Below, piece by piece: positions 22,375-31,677 of a stretch of 64,000 nucleotides of DNA. A model generated the notes under the pieces. The model saw only the letters and a program-made list of their open reading frames with translations. It ran no database searches and was not told the origin of the DNA. Each line of letters begins with the position of its first letter. The stretch's first letter is position 1. The DNA is from Limnanthes douglasii subsp. nivea (taxonomy: Eukaryota > Streptophyta > Magnoliopsida > Brassicales > Limnanthaceae): positions 349,319,081 through 349,383,080 of the forward strand of contig JAUPFV010000001.1 in the NCBI GenBank assembly GCA_036936605.1, written 5' to 3'. The position numbers and the translations under genes were made by a program.

Positions 22375-25335
22375 TCAAGGTTGAGCTTCCTTAAATGGTC
22401 CAGCCTTATCTGGCTTCTTCTTTGGGTCTTTAGGTTCCTCGTTAAGGCTCTCTCTGGTCCCTTCATCTTCATCAGTAGTATCATCCCAACCACTGGAGTA
22501 GCAGTGCTTATCACCATCATCCATAGTATGGTGAGGAAGGTCTTCGTATTCCACAAATTTCGATAAATCTCCTAGTGTCCTCTTCGGAAATTTTTTATGA
22601 AAGAGCAGGACCATGTCTGATTTGACTTCAACATACATTTCCTCTTGGGAATCTATCACCTTGTTGGTGTATGCATCGATTCTGGCTTGGATTTTCTTTT
22701 CCTGCTCCTTGATCAAATTATCTTTCTCTTGGTTAACTCTAGACACAACATCTTTAAGCGAAATTTTGTCATTGGTTAGGGTCTGGATGACATTGTCTCT
22801 GGCCTTGACCTCCTCTTTTGAAGTGGAAATATTCTTCTCCAAGCCAGAACACTTAGATTAGAGTTCTTTGTTAACCCCCTCCGAAGTGGCCAGCTTGGTG
22901 GACAAATCCTCTTTCCCCTTCTTCAACTCCTCGATCTCTCTCCTTAATGCCTCAACATTCTGGTTGGCGTTAAGGAGGTCGTTAGACAAGCTCTATTTAT
23001 CTGAGTTGAGTGTGTTGATGAGGGTGGATTGATTTCACACTTGTCTTTCCAAGTTGAGAACCGGTTGAATATTTCTCAACAAGGAGTGGGTCATCATGCC
23101 CTTCTCTCCTGAAACAGAAAAAGATTTACCGTTGAAAGTGACGATGTTCGAAGAGCTTGGAGGGAGGTAAGGGCCAGCAAAGTCGTCCTTCTCAAGGTCT
23201 TCAAAGTAAAGGCGAATCTCCTGAAGACCATTGATTTTTACTCCATCAATGTTAATATCCCCTCCGGCACCCTCTCCGGTTTGAAAGTCACTTGGGATTT
23301 GCTCTGCTTGTGTTGGGTCTTTGGGTCAACCAGAGGAAGAGACTCCGGAGGCCGGAGAACTACTTCATCTCCCTTGGAGACTTTCTTATTCTTGGCTTCC
23401 CTATCTTCACCATCTGCTCCCCATTTTCGGTCTTTTTTGGGAGTCTATAAGGGTTCTGGAAGTCCAATTGCCTCTTTGGTACTCTCATTTTCCACCACTT
23501 GAAGCAGAGCAGCATAAATTCCTCCTTGGTCCTACACCTCCTGGTTTGCTGGGACAATCTCCTCAACACCACCTTGGGTGACCTCAGCTACATCTGGCTT
23601 TTTTCTTTCCTTTCCGGCCCTTCATTTTACTTGGGGCTTTAGCTCTGCCCGGCAAGGCCAACTTCCCATCCTTCTCATCTATCCTTTATAGAATGACACC
23701 CGGAGGAGGCGGTGTGGTAAATCCTCCCAAGACAAGTCTCTCCGGCCGGTTGTGTTCCAGAGGTGGGATCTCACCAGGTTGCCGGCAGTAAAACAATTGT
23801 GGAAGCGATTTCCCCATTTGTCAGCAACCCAAGCATTCAGCTTGGCACAAGTGTTCTGCCCCTCCTCAAAATAGTCGGAGAACTCCTTCGGCAGCACTAC
23901 CCAAAGAAAAAGAAGAGCATTTAAGTAAACAAACTTTTTATAAGGAAAGAAAAACAAACATGATGAAATATTAACCTGTGCTTTTCCATCTGTTGGTAAG
24001 CATGCTTGGGTTATCACCAGCCTTAATCTTCTTCTCATTTTCCCAAGCTCCACTAATGAACAAGAATTGGGTCTTCCAATTCTTCTCCGATTCGAGCAGA
24101 TCATCCACCACTTTATAATTATCACCCATATTGAAATGGTAGAAGGGGATGATGTGATTCTTGCAAAAGCTGGCCACAGTAGCAAACTGCTCCATCGGAA
24201 GCGGGATTCCGACGAGCCTAGAGGCCATGATGCAGGCCATGAGAGTGTACCAAGCATTGGGACTCAGTTGGCTTGGATAGAGCTTTACCAGATAGAAATA
24301 TCTGACGATCTCTGGGTCCAAGGGAAATCTAAGCCCCTAATTGAACAACTCTGTGTAGAAAACTATCTCACTTAGCTTGCAGACCATTGGCGTCTCCGGA
24401 TCGACCAGTATCCTCACTTTAACAGATTATGGGATCCCCCACTTCTTCCGGATCCGGCCTAATTCAGCAGTATGAATGAAGGCGTAGTTAGTGTTCTGCA
24501 TGGCTAGCAGATACTTTACACTCACCTTGTGGAAGCAAGGTCCCACTCTACCTTCTAGGACTCTGGCAGGTCCGGATGTTTTAAAAATAGCTTCTATTTA
24601 CCCTTACTTTTCTTGAAAATGACAGCCTCCCCCGTCTGCCCGGAGCCATCAGTCTCAAAAGGGGCTTCTTCAACACTGTCCTCCATCACATCTTCCATCT
24701 TCATGAAAGGATTGTCAGTTGTCTTTGGTGGATGAGTGCTGGTAGTTGGTTCAGCATCGTTTTTCTTTTGTGGTCTGGTGTTCGGCTGGGGCTCAGATCC
24801 GTAGGGTTCATTTCGAAGGCTTGTTCCGGTAGCCTCCGGACCAGACGATTTGTCCTTAGGAACTTTGATGGGTGCCTCTGACCCTATAGCTTTTTCCTTG
24901 GACCCAGACTTAGAGGGCCCTGATTTCAGAGACTTAGACTGTGGAGCAACAGCCTGGCCCTTTACTAAGCGTCCTCTTCGTCGAAGCGTTAGCTTTTTCT
25001 GGCGAATTATCAGCATCTGATCCCATGGCTATGAACGGAGAGGGTCTCTTTGTGCGTGTAACAGCTTTCTCCCATTCGACAGTGGGTTGTGACTCCTGAA
25101 CCGATGAGCCTGAGACGATGGGTGAAAGACTTGGTTGAAATAGCCTTCTGGGTTTGGAACTTCGAGCAGAAGATGAACCTCTATCAGGCTCTGAGTTTGG
25201 TGTTTCAGACTTGTCGATTGGAGAAACTAGAAGACCTACAACAATGCGCCTTTCTCGCTCGACTCTTTGTGCTTTCTCTAACTCCAAAAGATTAAGCCAC
25301 CCACCTTTTACAAGTGCGTTTCTTGCTGTAAACAT
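22375..25335 (-). pseudogene. Element A opposite-strand gene (aORF), two exons
   Basis: Exon 1 runs 25335-23976 and exon 2 23896-22375 (minus strand). The protein begins MFTARNALVKGGWLNLLELE, has a Pro/Ser/Lys-rich linker (PSKSGSKEKAIG, VMEDSVEEAPFETDG), then a domain with LRFPLDPEIVRYFYLVKLYP, SQLSPNAWYTLMACIM, PLPMEQFATVASFCKNH and WKTQFLFISGAWENE. After the intron come FHNCFTAGNLVRSHLWNT, a basic region, a coiled coil (EEVKARDNVIQTLTNDKISL...) and an acidic end DDTTDEDEGTRES. The domain resembles the Pfam family named 'putative gypsy type transposon' (from memory). Function unknown. Opposite-strand genes are known in some Tat elements. Frameshifts and stops break this copy. Confidence 0.8.
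23897..23975 (-). other. Antisense spliceosomal intron in element A aORF (79 nt)
   Basis: On the minus strand the exon end AAAAGCACAG is followed by GTTAAT, an AT-rich 79-nt tract, TTTGGGTAG, then exon 2 TGCTGCCGAAGG. Position and phase (after the first base of a codon) match introns in B, C and D. The splice signals are on the strand opposite the genomic RNA. Confidence 0.8.
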
Positions 25336-25430
25336 AAACTTACACCAGTAGGATTTTGAGAAGAGAGATAAAAGCTTTGATGTAAAGGAATGAGAGAGTA
25401 ATGAAAATGGTAAAACAGTGAAAAATGAGG

Positions 25431-25615
25431 TAATTTATACTAAAGAGACAAAAAGATACCCAGAAACCTAGGAGAATACGAAAAGATGAAAGTAATGATT
25501 GAAGACGGCGCTAACGTCACAAACATTAAATAAATAGGTTACTTTTTGGGATGAGTGGGAGCGCCGTTCTAGGAGAAAAACGGCTGGTGAGGCAAATCAG
25601 AAGGTAACACGTGTC
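25431..25615 (-). promoter_or_regulatory. Element A antisense promoter (G-box and TATA box)
   Basis: Minus-strand GTATAAATTA (25431-25440) lies about 100 bp upstream of the aORF ATG at 25335. The palindrome ACACGTGT (25607-25614), containing the plant G-box core CACGTG, lies about 270 bp upstream. Both have counterparts in C at nearly the same distances. Confidence 0.65.
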
Positions 25616-25756
25616 CCACGATCCATGGCAAAACCTTTGAACTTCTGAAGAGTTTTTCAGTCCGGATAAGTCCTTTACTAAATATTAAATCCATCCGGAG
25701 AATGTCATAAGTTCCCAAAAGCTATTTTTTAGGTCTTGCCAAAGGCCTTCGAACAA

Positions 25757-25775
25757 AACCTAAAAAAGGGGCTAC
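25757..25775 (+). other. Element A polypurine tract
   Basis: AAAAAAGGGGCTAC immediately precedes the 3' LTR. The same position in C reads AAATGGGCTAA. Confidence 0.85.
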
Positions 25776-26143
25776 TGATGAGTCTGGAAATTTTCACCAC
25801 TCATAGTAGAAACCGAACATGGGCAATTCAGACAAAAACCACCCACTGAACCATCCGAAATGGACAAAAGTATTAAAATCTAATCACTTTTTGACTAAGC
25901 TAATTGCTAATCTTCTTAATAAACTAATGAGTTTTTGAACTCGACCCGGTTTCATAAGTTTGACCCGAAATCTCATGTGGCCCATGATTAAGGGTATAAA
26001 TACCCAACCACTTTCATTAATGAGGGTAATGAACATTTAATATAACTCAAATCTCTCACTATAAAGCCCCCAAACATTAAATACCTTTGAAACACCATAA
26101 AACACCTGACAAAGTTACCCTCGGTCAAAAATAATCCACACCA
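25776..26143 (+). repeat. Element A 3' LTR (368 bp)
   Basis: Begins TGATGAGTCTGG and ends CCACACCA, with an intact TATAAATACC box near 25995-26004. Confidence 0.93.
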
Positions 26144-26460
26144 ACCCTTAATTCACATTTTTTACTTCGTTTAACCATTGTTTTGCAATTCACATTTACT
26201 CTTAATCCGCAACTTGAATTTATGAAAAAAACGTTTTTTTATCTTTAATTCACATTTCATATTTTTTTAATTCCTTAATATTTGTTTCACAATTCGCATT
26301 TACCATCGATTTGCATTTATGCTTTTGTTTACCCTTAATTCACATTTTGCACCTCCTTTGACCCTTGTTTTAAAATTCACATTTACTTTTGATTTAAAAT
26401 TCGTATTTTGGGAAAAAAAGTTTTTAAATTTAACCTCTATTGGTTTTCTTCACGATTCAC
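26144..26460. repeat. Minisatellite, right part
   Basis: Continues the 'CTTAATTCACATTT' and 'CAATTCACATTTACTCTTAA' type units seen before element A, starting with the ACCCT duplication. Confidence 0.7.
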
Positions 26461-26876
26461 AATTCACATTCATATAAAAACAAGATTAATAATTCCTTAA
26501 TATTCACAATTTGCGAGCCGAGTTTATATTTTTTCGTCATTCACAATCAACAATTCATAATTTTTTTCATCAACACCATAAGTTGTGATTCTATGGAAAA
26601 CTAAATAATAAAAGCTTTGTAAACCTATAATTATATTTACTATTGCATTCAATTTTTTTCATCACACTTTTTTATTCTTTTAGCTTCTTCATGCATATCT
26701 TTAAGTTTAAATTCGTCAATATCAACTGACACGTCTGGTATCTAGGTCTTATATCTTGTTTAACCGTCTCTATAAACAAATAATAAGCCCAGTCACACAT
26801 ATTCGCTCTAAAAAATTTGTGACCTAAAGCAGAATAACTTGAAAAATCATGACTTAAATCCTACTTATTATTGATA
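26461..26876. other. AT-rich DNA between elements A and D
   Basis: No gene or element recognised. Some decayed minisatellite words persist to about 26560. This is the former flank of copia element F before D inserted. Confidence 0.5.
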
Positions 26877-27275
26877 TGGTTTAAATTAGTATAAATGATA
26901 TCTAGGTAATTTTATGATGATGTAATAAGTGTGAGATAGATTATAGAGAGATAATTGAGCTGCTATATTTAACGTTTAGAGAGATAAAGTCTTAACCCTT
27001 TTAAATGATGTTCTTTAGAGCCTTTATAAACTATTTTGGAGTTAATTAGCCAATCGGGGCGGGTCATGAACATGGGTCAAATCCATAGACCAAAAAAATC
27101 CCATTAACCATTATTCATTATATATTTTCTAATAAGTAAAGATATAGAAAACACACAGCTGAGTCAAATGTAAAAGAACAGTGTAAATATATCATTTATC
27201 TTAGGTCTAAATTGCCCCCTCGAACAAATCTGACCCTATCACTGCTACCTCACTCAAATATATCTGATCCCATCA
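26877..27275 (-). repeat. Element D 3' LTR (399 bp)
   Basis: Collinear with 44643-45041: TTTAAATTAGTA, ATGATATCTAGGTAATTT, TTTAGAGCCTTTATA, ACATGGGTCAAAT and AGTAAAGATATAGAAAACAC occur in the same order and spacing. On the minus strand it begins TGATGGGATC. Confidence 0.9.
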
Positions 27276-27290
27276 CCTACCCCCCTTAAC
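27276..27290 (-). other. Element D polypurine tract
   Basis: The minus strand reads AAGGGGGGTAGG directly before the 3' LTR start. Confidence 0.75.
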
Positions 27291-27317
27291 CCTCTAAAAG
27301 GTATTTTGGAAGGGCTA

Positions 27318-27321
<4 letters not shown>

Positions 27322-27392
<71 letters not shown>
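27322..27392. repeat. (TA)n microsatellite, about 35 units
   Basis: An uninterrupted TA run between the element D polypurine tract and the antisense promoter. Its perfect state contrasts with the decay around it, so it probably expanded after insertion. Confidence 0.97.
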
Positions 27393-27395
<3 letters not shown>

Positions 27396-27537
27396 GAATC
27401 GAATTGATTCGTTGCTTCAAAACTGACTTTCTAGTATTTTTAAACCTGGGAGTGAACTTATTCGAACCACATTGGATGGTGTAGTTCAAAGACGATTACT
27501 ATCCAAAATTCATGGTTTTTAACCAGTTATTTTTCAA

Positions 27538-27765
27538 GACACGTGTCACTTTTTGATTTGTGTCGCGAATTTATTTTAACCTAGGTGAGATAAACCAATC
27601 AAATAAAAATTGTTTCCATTAGTATAGAGTTTCGTATCCATCATTAGTGTTTCTATTTCCTTAGGTAGCATATTCAAAAGTATTTTTTATAGTTTGTATA
27701 TAAGTTTCTATTCTATTTACTTCCTCTAGGGATTTTTAGATAAAGCAAATCTATACTCTAAATAG
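27538..27765 (+). promoter_or_regulatory. Element D antisense promoter region
   Basis: GACACGTGTC (27538-27547) lies about 328 bp upstream of the aORF ATG (27875) and is preceded by CCAAAATTCATG, which also precedes the same palindrome in C. A clear TATA box at the expected place is not kept; GTATATAAG at 27696-27704 and CTATACTCTAAATAG at 27751-27765 are candidates. Confidence 0.55.
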
Positions 27766-27874
27766 AGAAATAGTTCTTCACGGTTGATACTCAATTTACC
27801 ACACACGATCTTTTCTTTCCCTCAATAACTTCAATCACTGTGAATTATTTTTCCGGTGTCATCTTGGTGTTTAC

Positions 27875-30704
27875 ATGTTCACTACCAAAAACGAACTAAC
27901 CGAAGGTGGTTAGTTAAATTTGTATAAACTAGACAAAGAAAAGAAAAAGACAAGGGATCCTGGTGGGTTACATGTATCTTGTTGTACTTTCGTTCTAACT
28001 CTATCTATCGATTATGGACGGTTCTATCCTTAAAATAGACGTAACATTCCTTCTGAACCTTCCTCAACTTCTCAGTGGTTCACCTTACCAAGTCATCCAC
28101 CTAAAACACTTAAACCATCTCAATCTCAAGAGGCCACTAGCCGTCGGATTCCATATATCTTTAAAGTCACGGGTTCGTATTCTGAAGAGAACACTGCATG
28201 CAGAATAAGAAGACAGCCAAGAAACAAAGCTAGATAGTATGGGGAGAAAAGTCCATACGTGCAACAAACAACTTCCAACAATCCTCTCACACAGAAACCA
28301 AATTGAGAAGAAAACCTTACAACTCTCACAATGAGCTTCTACGAAATACGAATACGGAAGAAAATCCTGCAACACTAGCAACTGAGTCATCTCAACCTAA
28401 GAAAACTCCTCCTCGACCAAAAAATCAAGAGGATAATCTTAGCACTCAACCCCTTGAACGTTCAGGATCGGGTATGAGGGTAATGGAAGACGGTATGGAT
28501 GATGTCAGTGGAGATTCTCCCCTTGAGACATCTAGTCAAACCGGGGAGACTTCAAGGCCAATAAAACATAAAGATTTAAAGAACAAAGGTGGCCCCTTAA
28601 TACATAATCCGTAGCGCTTCCATCCTTTTTATTCAGACGCATCAGACCTAACTTTGCAAAGGTAAGCTCCAAATACCCTTTGGCTCTTGATAAAATTCCT
28701 TACATTTACTTCCATGATTTGGAGTTAGAGCCTATTCGGGCCAAATAGGGTTCCTTGAAGAAGTCAACGTTAAGGTTCCCTAACTTGGAGATACTCCGAT
28801 GAGCTGCACTGAGGAAGTTAGTGGTTTATACAGATCTTCTTAATTGGGGCTTCCAATTCCCTTTGAACCCTCAGATTACATCATATTGTAGCATACTAGG
28901 ATTATATCCGAGCCATGATAGTCCCAATTCCTTGTTTATATTAACGGCTTATATCATACCATCCATGCTATCAAAAAATCCGATGTTGATGGAGCAAATG
29001 GCTGATATTTCAGGGTTGTTTCTCAATACTCAAATCCGATTTTACTACTTCAACATGGGGAATGATTATAATGTGGTGGATGATTCGCTGGAGAAAGATA
29101 AAATCTAGAAGATAAAATCTAGAAAATAAAATTTCTCTTTATTATTGGTTGGTGTGAGAATGATAAGAAAATCACCTCCCATGGTAATCTGAGTCGGCTT
29201 ACTAGATTATGGAACAACAAATGTAGATACCTTCGAAATTGTTTTTGACCCTCTCTATTTTCTTTAAATATTTTTATCACGCGACTATAATTTTTCTTAT
29301 TTACCAGGCATTTCAAAGCTCTCCATACACCACCTGGCCGATGCAAAAGTCACTTTCAAGAAGCTGATCAGTGGGCAAAAGCGAAGTGGTCTAACGACTG
29401 TTATCAGTGCTTTATTTTCGTCAACTTCGTTAGAAGTCACCTCTCGATGCCTAACCCCGATCGTGAATTGACATGAGAGTAGTTTTCCAATCCTTTCCGG
29501 TCTTCTATTATTCTAAAAAGGACTAAAGCGGTTGACTACAAGCTATATCTCCCTAAAAGGAATAGACCTTCCAGCCATCTTGACAAAAAGGAGAAGAAAA
29601 GAAAGGAAGGTACCTCAAAAGTCTTTGTAGATTCTGGAACCAAGGAGAAACTGAATGAAATTGACGAGACCTTTCTTGTTACTGTCGCTGCTACTATTGA
29701 AGGAGACAATATGCCTACAAAGAATAAGACACATAAGAAAATAAAACATGGCAGTGGCAAAAGAAAGAAGGAAAGGAAAAAAACCTTGACTAATTCGGAG
29801 ATCGTATTACGTTTCAATATCATACCTCCAACAATTCCCCATACCAAACCTTCTATTCATCCCCCACATTACAGTATCTGAAGCAGCCTTTCTACTTCTT
29901 CCCACATTTGATGGCCAAACCACTATGGAAGACCCAATAGGGGACACTGAAGGATGATTTCGAGACATTTGAGAAAGATTTCCAATAATCTACAAGCAAC
30001 GCCACCAATGTGGTGTTCGATGGTGTAACCTTTGAGTTGTCAAATGAAACTAATATGTTGGGATATTCAATGTTGGGTTATGTGAAGCCCATTATCGAGC
30101 TATGAAGGGAAGTAAGATCCATAGAGGAGCTATTGCTTCTCTTCAAGAGGAAAATAAAAAGCAGAAGGCCTCCATTGAAAAGGAAAAGGCTAGGGCTAAC
30201 CGTGCATCCGAGAAAGTCAAATCACTCACAATATAAGTGGGCAGAGCAAATGCTAACTATAAAAAGCTTCTGGCATCTAGCTATGGAGATATCAGTTCAC
30301 CGAATAATCAGCAAGCTACTAAAAATGGAACCATTAAATGTTTCTTGGGAGAGAAAAACAATCAAAAGACTCTTGTCAATAGATAAAAATATGAATTATC
30401 TTCTCATAAGGCGACATGCAAACAAAATGTGGATGACGCGATGGATGCATATGCCGATGTGGTTTTAGATTCTCTTAAAAAACATGATGTCTCAATCAAG
30501 TCAGATATGATGTTGGAATTTCATAAGAAATTCTCTATCTTGGTCCAGGGATCTTTGTGGGGACTGGTCCCAGATAACCTGTTTCCTCCAGATATGCCCA
30601 TAACTGATCAGCTATGGATTTTTAAAGACTTACCCAATAATGGTTCAGATGACAACGGTGAAAGGGCCTCCAGAAGTGGGAGTTCAGAAGAAGTAGATGA
30701 GTAA
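27875..30704 (+). pseudogene. Element D opposite-strand gene (aORF), two exons
   Basis: The start reads MFTTKNELTEGG (27875), matching MFTARN in A and C. Exon 1 includes the acidic linker (VMEDGMDDVSGDSPLETSS, 28303-28614) and the domain at 28821-29108: LLNWGFQFPLNPQITSYCSI, LMEQMADISGLFLNT, IRFYYFNMGNDYNVVDDSLE. The intron is 29223-29307. Exon 2 begins AFQSSP-like and has NFVRSHLSMPNPDREL. Further on are a Lys-rich region, VKPIIEL-like sequence, a coiled-coil part and the end SIKSDMMLEFHKKFSILVQG (30429-30704). It is the most diverged copy and contains many stops and shifts. Function unknown. Confidence 0.72.
29223..29307 (+). other. Antisense intron in element D aORF (85 nt)
   Basis: The exon end AACAACAAAT is followed by GTAGAT, a T-rich tract, TTTACCAG, then GCATTTCAAAGC. 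The 25 bases before the donor align gap-free with those before A's donor (both start CTTAC), and the 30 bases after the acceptor align gap-free with C to ACCTGG. Confidence 0.68.
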
Positions 30705-30989
30705 AAAACTGATGGGAATGAGCCCAAAGGTCAATAGTTTTAAATTTTTTGGTATTGTGCAAGTCCTTGCTCTATACAAGGCATTTTGTGATAACGGGTC
30801 AGAAATTTGTGTAAGTCTTTGGTAATGCCAAAACTATTTTTTTTTGTTTTTCTACTTGGGTTTTATCAAGTCTTTGGGTTTCCTAAGGCGTTTTGTAATT
30901 GCTACTCATTTTAACAAATTTAATTTACTTCTTTGCATCTTTTTATTTTCATTCTTTAATCCATTTTACTCGAAGGAAACAAATTAATA

Positions 30990-31545
30990 CATAAGACATT
31001 GAAAGGTAATCCATTTGGAGGAATATAAAATTTGACACGTACAAGACATTCATCCATTCAAAGGCATACAAAATCTTAACATACCAAAGTTATTTGAAGG
31101 TAATCCATTTGAAGGCATACAAAATTTAACATACCAAAGCCATTCGAAGGTAATCCATTCAAAGGCATACAAAATTTAACATATCAAAGCCATTCAGAGG
31201 TAATCTATTTTAAGGCATACAAAACTTAACATATACAATCTATTCAAAGGTAATCCATATGAATGCATACAAAAATTAACATATCAAAGCCATTTGAAGG
31301 TAATCTATTCAAAGGCATATAAAAATTAACATACACAAGCCATTCGAAGGTAATCATTCGAAGGCAAACAAAACTTAACATATCAAAGCCATTCGAAGGT
31401 AATCCATTCGAAGGCATACAGAACTTATCATATCAAAGACATATGAAGGTAATCAATTAATATGCATACAAAACTTAACATATCAAAGCCATTCAAAAGT
31501 AATCCATTTGAAGTCATACAAAACTTAACATACACAAATTTTAAT
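30990..31545 (-). repeat. Tandem repeats of about 50 bp in the element D spacer
   Basis: About 11 diverged units of the type AAGGTAATCCATTTGAAGG, then CATACAAAA, TTAACATA and AAAGCCATTC. A typical unit is 50 bp. The array lies between the pol end and the aORF end of D. Tat elements are known to carry tandem repeats in this part, which can seed satellite DNA. Confidence 0.88.
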
Positions 31546-31576
31546 GGAAAAATATAGATTAATAATGATTTAGATA

Positions 31577-31677
31577 CCTCGTTAAAAACTCCGCGAACCA
31601 CTAGGGTAGGAAAAAATATGCCCCCAAATATTTACATTAAAAACAGGGTAAATATTTACAATGTATATTTACTAGTA
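31577..31677 (-). other. Element D post-pol fragment
   Basis: CTAGGGTAGGAAAAAATATGC and the nearby 'AAATATTTAC' words match the spacer just after pol in A (21850-21930, reverse strand) and C (57530-57640). It marks where D resumes after inserted element B. The adjoining integrase C-terminus is missing. Confidence 0.75.

Larger units (their letters stand above)
13278..26148 (+). mobile_element. Element A: Ty3/gypsy, Tat lineage, complete but inactive
   Basis: The element spans 13283-26143 and is flanked by the 5-bp duplication ACCCT (13278-13282, 26144-26148). LTRs begin TGATGAGTC and end CCACACCA. By eye they differ at roughly 28 positions over 368 aligned bases plus an 8-bp indel. Order: LTR, primer site, gag, PR, RT, RNase H, archaeal-type RNase H, integrase, spacer, opposite-strand gene, polypurine tract, LTR. 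A second RNase H and the absence of a chromodomain place it in the Tat branch. Stops and frameshifts in every domain show it is dead. Removing copia element G restores a normal length for the family. Confidence 0.95.

Noticed and set aside
22306..22566. Plus-strand frames over element A's aORF region (also 22613-22861, 23281-23581, 24067-24375, 25089-25351)
   Set aside because: They are shadows of the minus-strand aORF; the minus strand carries the residues conserved in B, C and D.
27286..27489. 67-codon minus-strand frame with a long Ile-Tyr run
   Set aside because: It is only the translation of the (TA)n microsatellite.
28085..28390. 101-codon minus-strand frame
   Set aside because: It overlaps the D aORF linker on the other strand and has no conserved counterpart.
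30990..31545. CRISPR-like array
   Set aside because: Units are contiguous diverged tandem repeats without unique spacers, in a plant retrotransposon.
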